DNA from: Sphingomonas oleivorans
GTDB taxonomy: Bacteria; Pseudomonadota; Alphaproteobacteria; Sphingomonadales; Sphingomonadaceae
DNA: 64,000 bases
Assembly: GCF_003050615.1 (NCBI RefSeq)
Contig: NZ_NWBU01000018.1
Span: 1 to 64,000 of the forward strand
Reading direction: 5' to 3'
Part shown: positions 62,952 to 64,000 of the stretch, one piece after another
How positions within the stretch are numbered: position 1 is the first letter of the stretch
How the letters are laid out: each line of letters begins with the position of its first letter
Made by a program: the position numbers and the translations under genes
The notes under the pieces: generated by a model
Database searches by the model: none
What the model saw: only the letters and a program-made list of their open reading frames with translations
Told to the model about the DNA's origin: nothing

Positions 62952-63131
62952 ATGGCCGAAGAATTTGTCAGGCATCGCCAGCCATGGAAATCGGATGAGG
63001 TGGCCAAGCTGCGCCGCCTCGCCGAAAAAGGCATGGCGCTGAAGGCCATAGCCAAGGCGCTGACGCGCAGCGAGGAATCGGTGAAGGATCGGGCGAAGAT
63101 CGACCGGATCAATATCGCCAAGCTGCGCTGA
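62952..63131 (+). CDS. small HTH (Myb/SANT-like) protein, 59 aa
   Basis: Twelve bases after ybaB an ATG opens a frame: MAEEFVRHRQPWKSDEVAKL, then RRLAEKGMALKAIAKALTRSEESVKDRAKIDRINIAKLR. The pattern W-x3-E-x4-LRRLAEKG-x4-IA-x2-L-x-RSEESVKDRA is that of a Myb/SANT or GcrA-like helix-turn-helix, so DNA binding is likely. The product is basic. It is too short for many gene callers. Position suggests co-transcription with dnaX-ybaB. No specific role is known to me. Confidence 0.75.
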   Translation: MAEEFVRHRQPWKSDEVAKLRRLAEKGMALKAIAKALTRSEESVKDRAKIDRINIAKLR

Positions 63132-63141
63132 TCGTCCTGGC

Positions 63142-63876
63142 TTATCGCAGGCAGGCGTCCATCGCGCCCCGGCGGACGACGCCGATGCGGCTGGCGATGC
63201 TGTTGCCATAGCGGCGGGTGAAGCCCCTGGGCGCGACTGCGCCGCGTTTTTTCGGAAGCGGCAGGACGGCGGCGATGCGGGCGGCCTCGGTGGTCGAAAG
63301 CCGCGAGGCATCATGGTGGAAATAGCGCATCGCGCCGGCATTGGCGCCATAGGTGGCGATGCCCGTCTCGGCGATGTTGAGATAGACTTCCATGATCCGC
63401 TGCTTGGGCCAGATCGCCTCGATCAGCACGGTGAACCAGGCTTCCAGCCCCTTGCGGAAATAGCCGCCGCCCTGCCAGAGAAAGGCGTTCTTGGCGGTCT
63501 GCTGGCTGATCGTCGATCCGCCGCGGATGCGCTTGTTGCCCTTGGCGTTGCTCAGATAGGCATCGCGGATCGCGCCGAATTCGAAGCCGTTATGCGTGCA
63601 GAAATTCCAGTCCTCCGCGCCGATCGCGGCGCGCGCCATGTCGGGATCCATTTCCGACAGGCTCATCCAGTCCTTCGATATCTCCCGCCCGCCGGCGAGA
63701 TCGCCGATCATGGTGAAGGTGATGGGCGGCGGGACGAAGCGGTAGAGCAGAACCCATAGTGCCGAGCCCGCGACGAAGAAGATGATCGCGCGGCCGAAGA
63801 ACCAGCCGATGCGATAGGCGGGTGAGCGGCGGGTGCCTTTTTTCTTGCGGAGGGGTTTGTTGAGGGTGGTCGCCAT
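63142..63876 (-). CDS. mtgA: monofunctional peptidoglycan transglycosylase, 244 aa
   Basis: MtgA polymerises lipid II into glycan strands (GT51 family). After a basic N-terminus there is one membrane span (IIFFVAGSALWVLLYRFV). The catalytic Glu is in AAIGAEDWNFCTHNGFEF, followed by RIRGGSTISQQTAKNAFLW and RIMEVYLNIAETG, which holds the second conserved Glu. No transpeptidase domain follows. It converges on the small HTH gene. The LpoA-like lipoprotein at 23 kb may act on related synthases. Confidence 0.95.
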   Translation of the reverse strand: MATTLNKPLRKKKGTRRSPAYRIGWFFGRAIIFFVAGSALWVLLYRFVPPPITFTMIGDLAGGREISKDWMSLSEMDPDMARAAIGAEDWNFCTHNGFEFGAIRDAYLSNAKGNKRIRGGSTISQQTAKNAFLWQGGGYFRKGLEAWFTVLIEAIWPKQRIMEVYLNIAETGIATYGANAGAMRYFHHDASRLSTTEAARIAAVLPLPKKRGAVAPRGFTRRYGNSIASRIGVVRRGAMDACLR

Positions 63877-64000
63877 GATCGGCTTGGATAGCCGGGCTTT
63901 TTCGCGCCGTCATCCCTCGGCGGAATGATCTTTGCTTCCGGCCGTTGGGGCGGCTTCCATTCGCGCCGAACAAGCTCGTCATTCCCGCGTGGGCGGAAAT
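63877..64000. other. end of window, REP-like half sites only
   Basis: The last 124 bases contain CGTCATCCCTC (63908) and CGTCATTCCCGCG (63978), half sites resembling the GTCATCCC palindromes at 33455 and 13818. No gene is visible. Confidence 0.4.

Overview
The window is high-GC chromosomal DNA from an alphaproteobacterium, most likely of the family Sphingomonadaceae. The evidence is a GcrA-type cell-cycle regulator, a fbcFBC-type cytochrome bc1 operon, the trpFBA-accD-folC and hrcA-grpE blocks, an RpoH-type promoter before dnaK, and several small families typical of sphingomonads (DUF6491, DUF6628, the 'vgr related' HExxH protein). Naming the group is inference from gene content. No 16S gene is present.

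Bases 1-6640 are an accessory region of mixed, partly lower GC, next to the 3' end of a tRNA-Arg(CCG) gene. It holds an unrecognised 182-aa gene, a DUF4262 gene and a pile of insertion sequences in different states. An apparently intact IS21-family element (1503-3844, istA/istB, 5-bp target duplication CCATG) sits inside an IS5-family element (772-3971), splitting its transposase just after the catalytic-Glu segment. The IS5 element itself landed in the stop codon of the 182-aa gene. Two IS110-family transposase remnants (one with a nonsense codon and truncation, one with an internal deletion) and an IS66 tnpC tail follow.

From 6640 onward the window is almost entirely core chromosome, tightly packed with many 4-bp ATGA start/stop overlaps. 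Leftward and rightward blocks alternate: dapB-nth-DUF6491; cobB; lepB, rnc-era; pgi; gor; a cyclopropane-fatty-acid-synthase-like gene; purF-SDR; a LysE transporter; hisI; rsmI-yraN-gshB-dedA opposite an LpoA-like lipoprotein; rph-rdgB-hemW; hrcA-grpE; a PCu(A)C copper chaperone with a HExxH protein and a Met-rich secreted protein; dnaK-dnaJ; DUF6628; trpFBA-accD-folC; a GGDEF and GAF pair; parE; gcrA; an orphan ABC-2 permease; argD-argF-hslO; queC-queE; a small lipoprotein; lipB; a membrane protein and a GNAT; trmL-hemF; petABC plus a 56-aa membrane protein; an alpha/beta hydrolase; two tandem cysteine desulfurases with a ferredoxin; SRP RNA-dnaX-ybaB; a 59-aa HTH-like protein; mtgA.

Functionally the core part covers protein quality control (HrcA, GrpE, DnaK, DnaJ, Hsp33), RNA maturation (RNase III, RNase PH, Era, TrmL, RsmI, QueC/QueE), amino-acid synthesis (Trp, Arg, His, Lys), glutathione synthesis and recycling (GshB, Gor), respiration (bc1), lipoate, heme and Fe-S supply, and cell-envelope synthesis (MtgA, LpoA-like, LepB). 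The non-coding signals I find worth most attention are a 38-bp perfect palindrome upstream of istA, a 15-bp perfect hairpin inside the start of hemW, tandem terminators between hslO and queC, a long stem before hslO and several dispersed palindromic repeats. I did not find an obviously new multi-gene system; the best candidate for novelty is the unrecognised gene at 224-772 and its upstream partner fragment.
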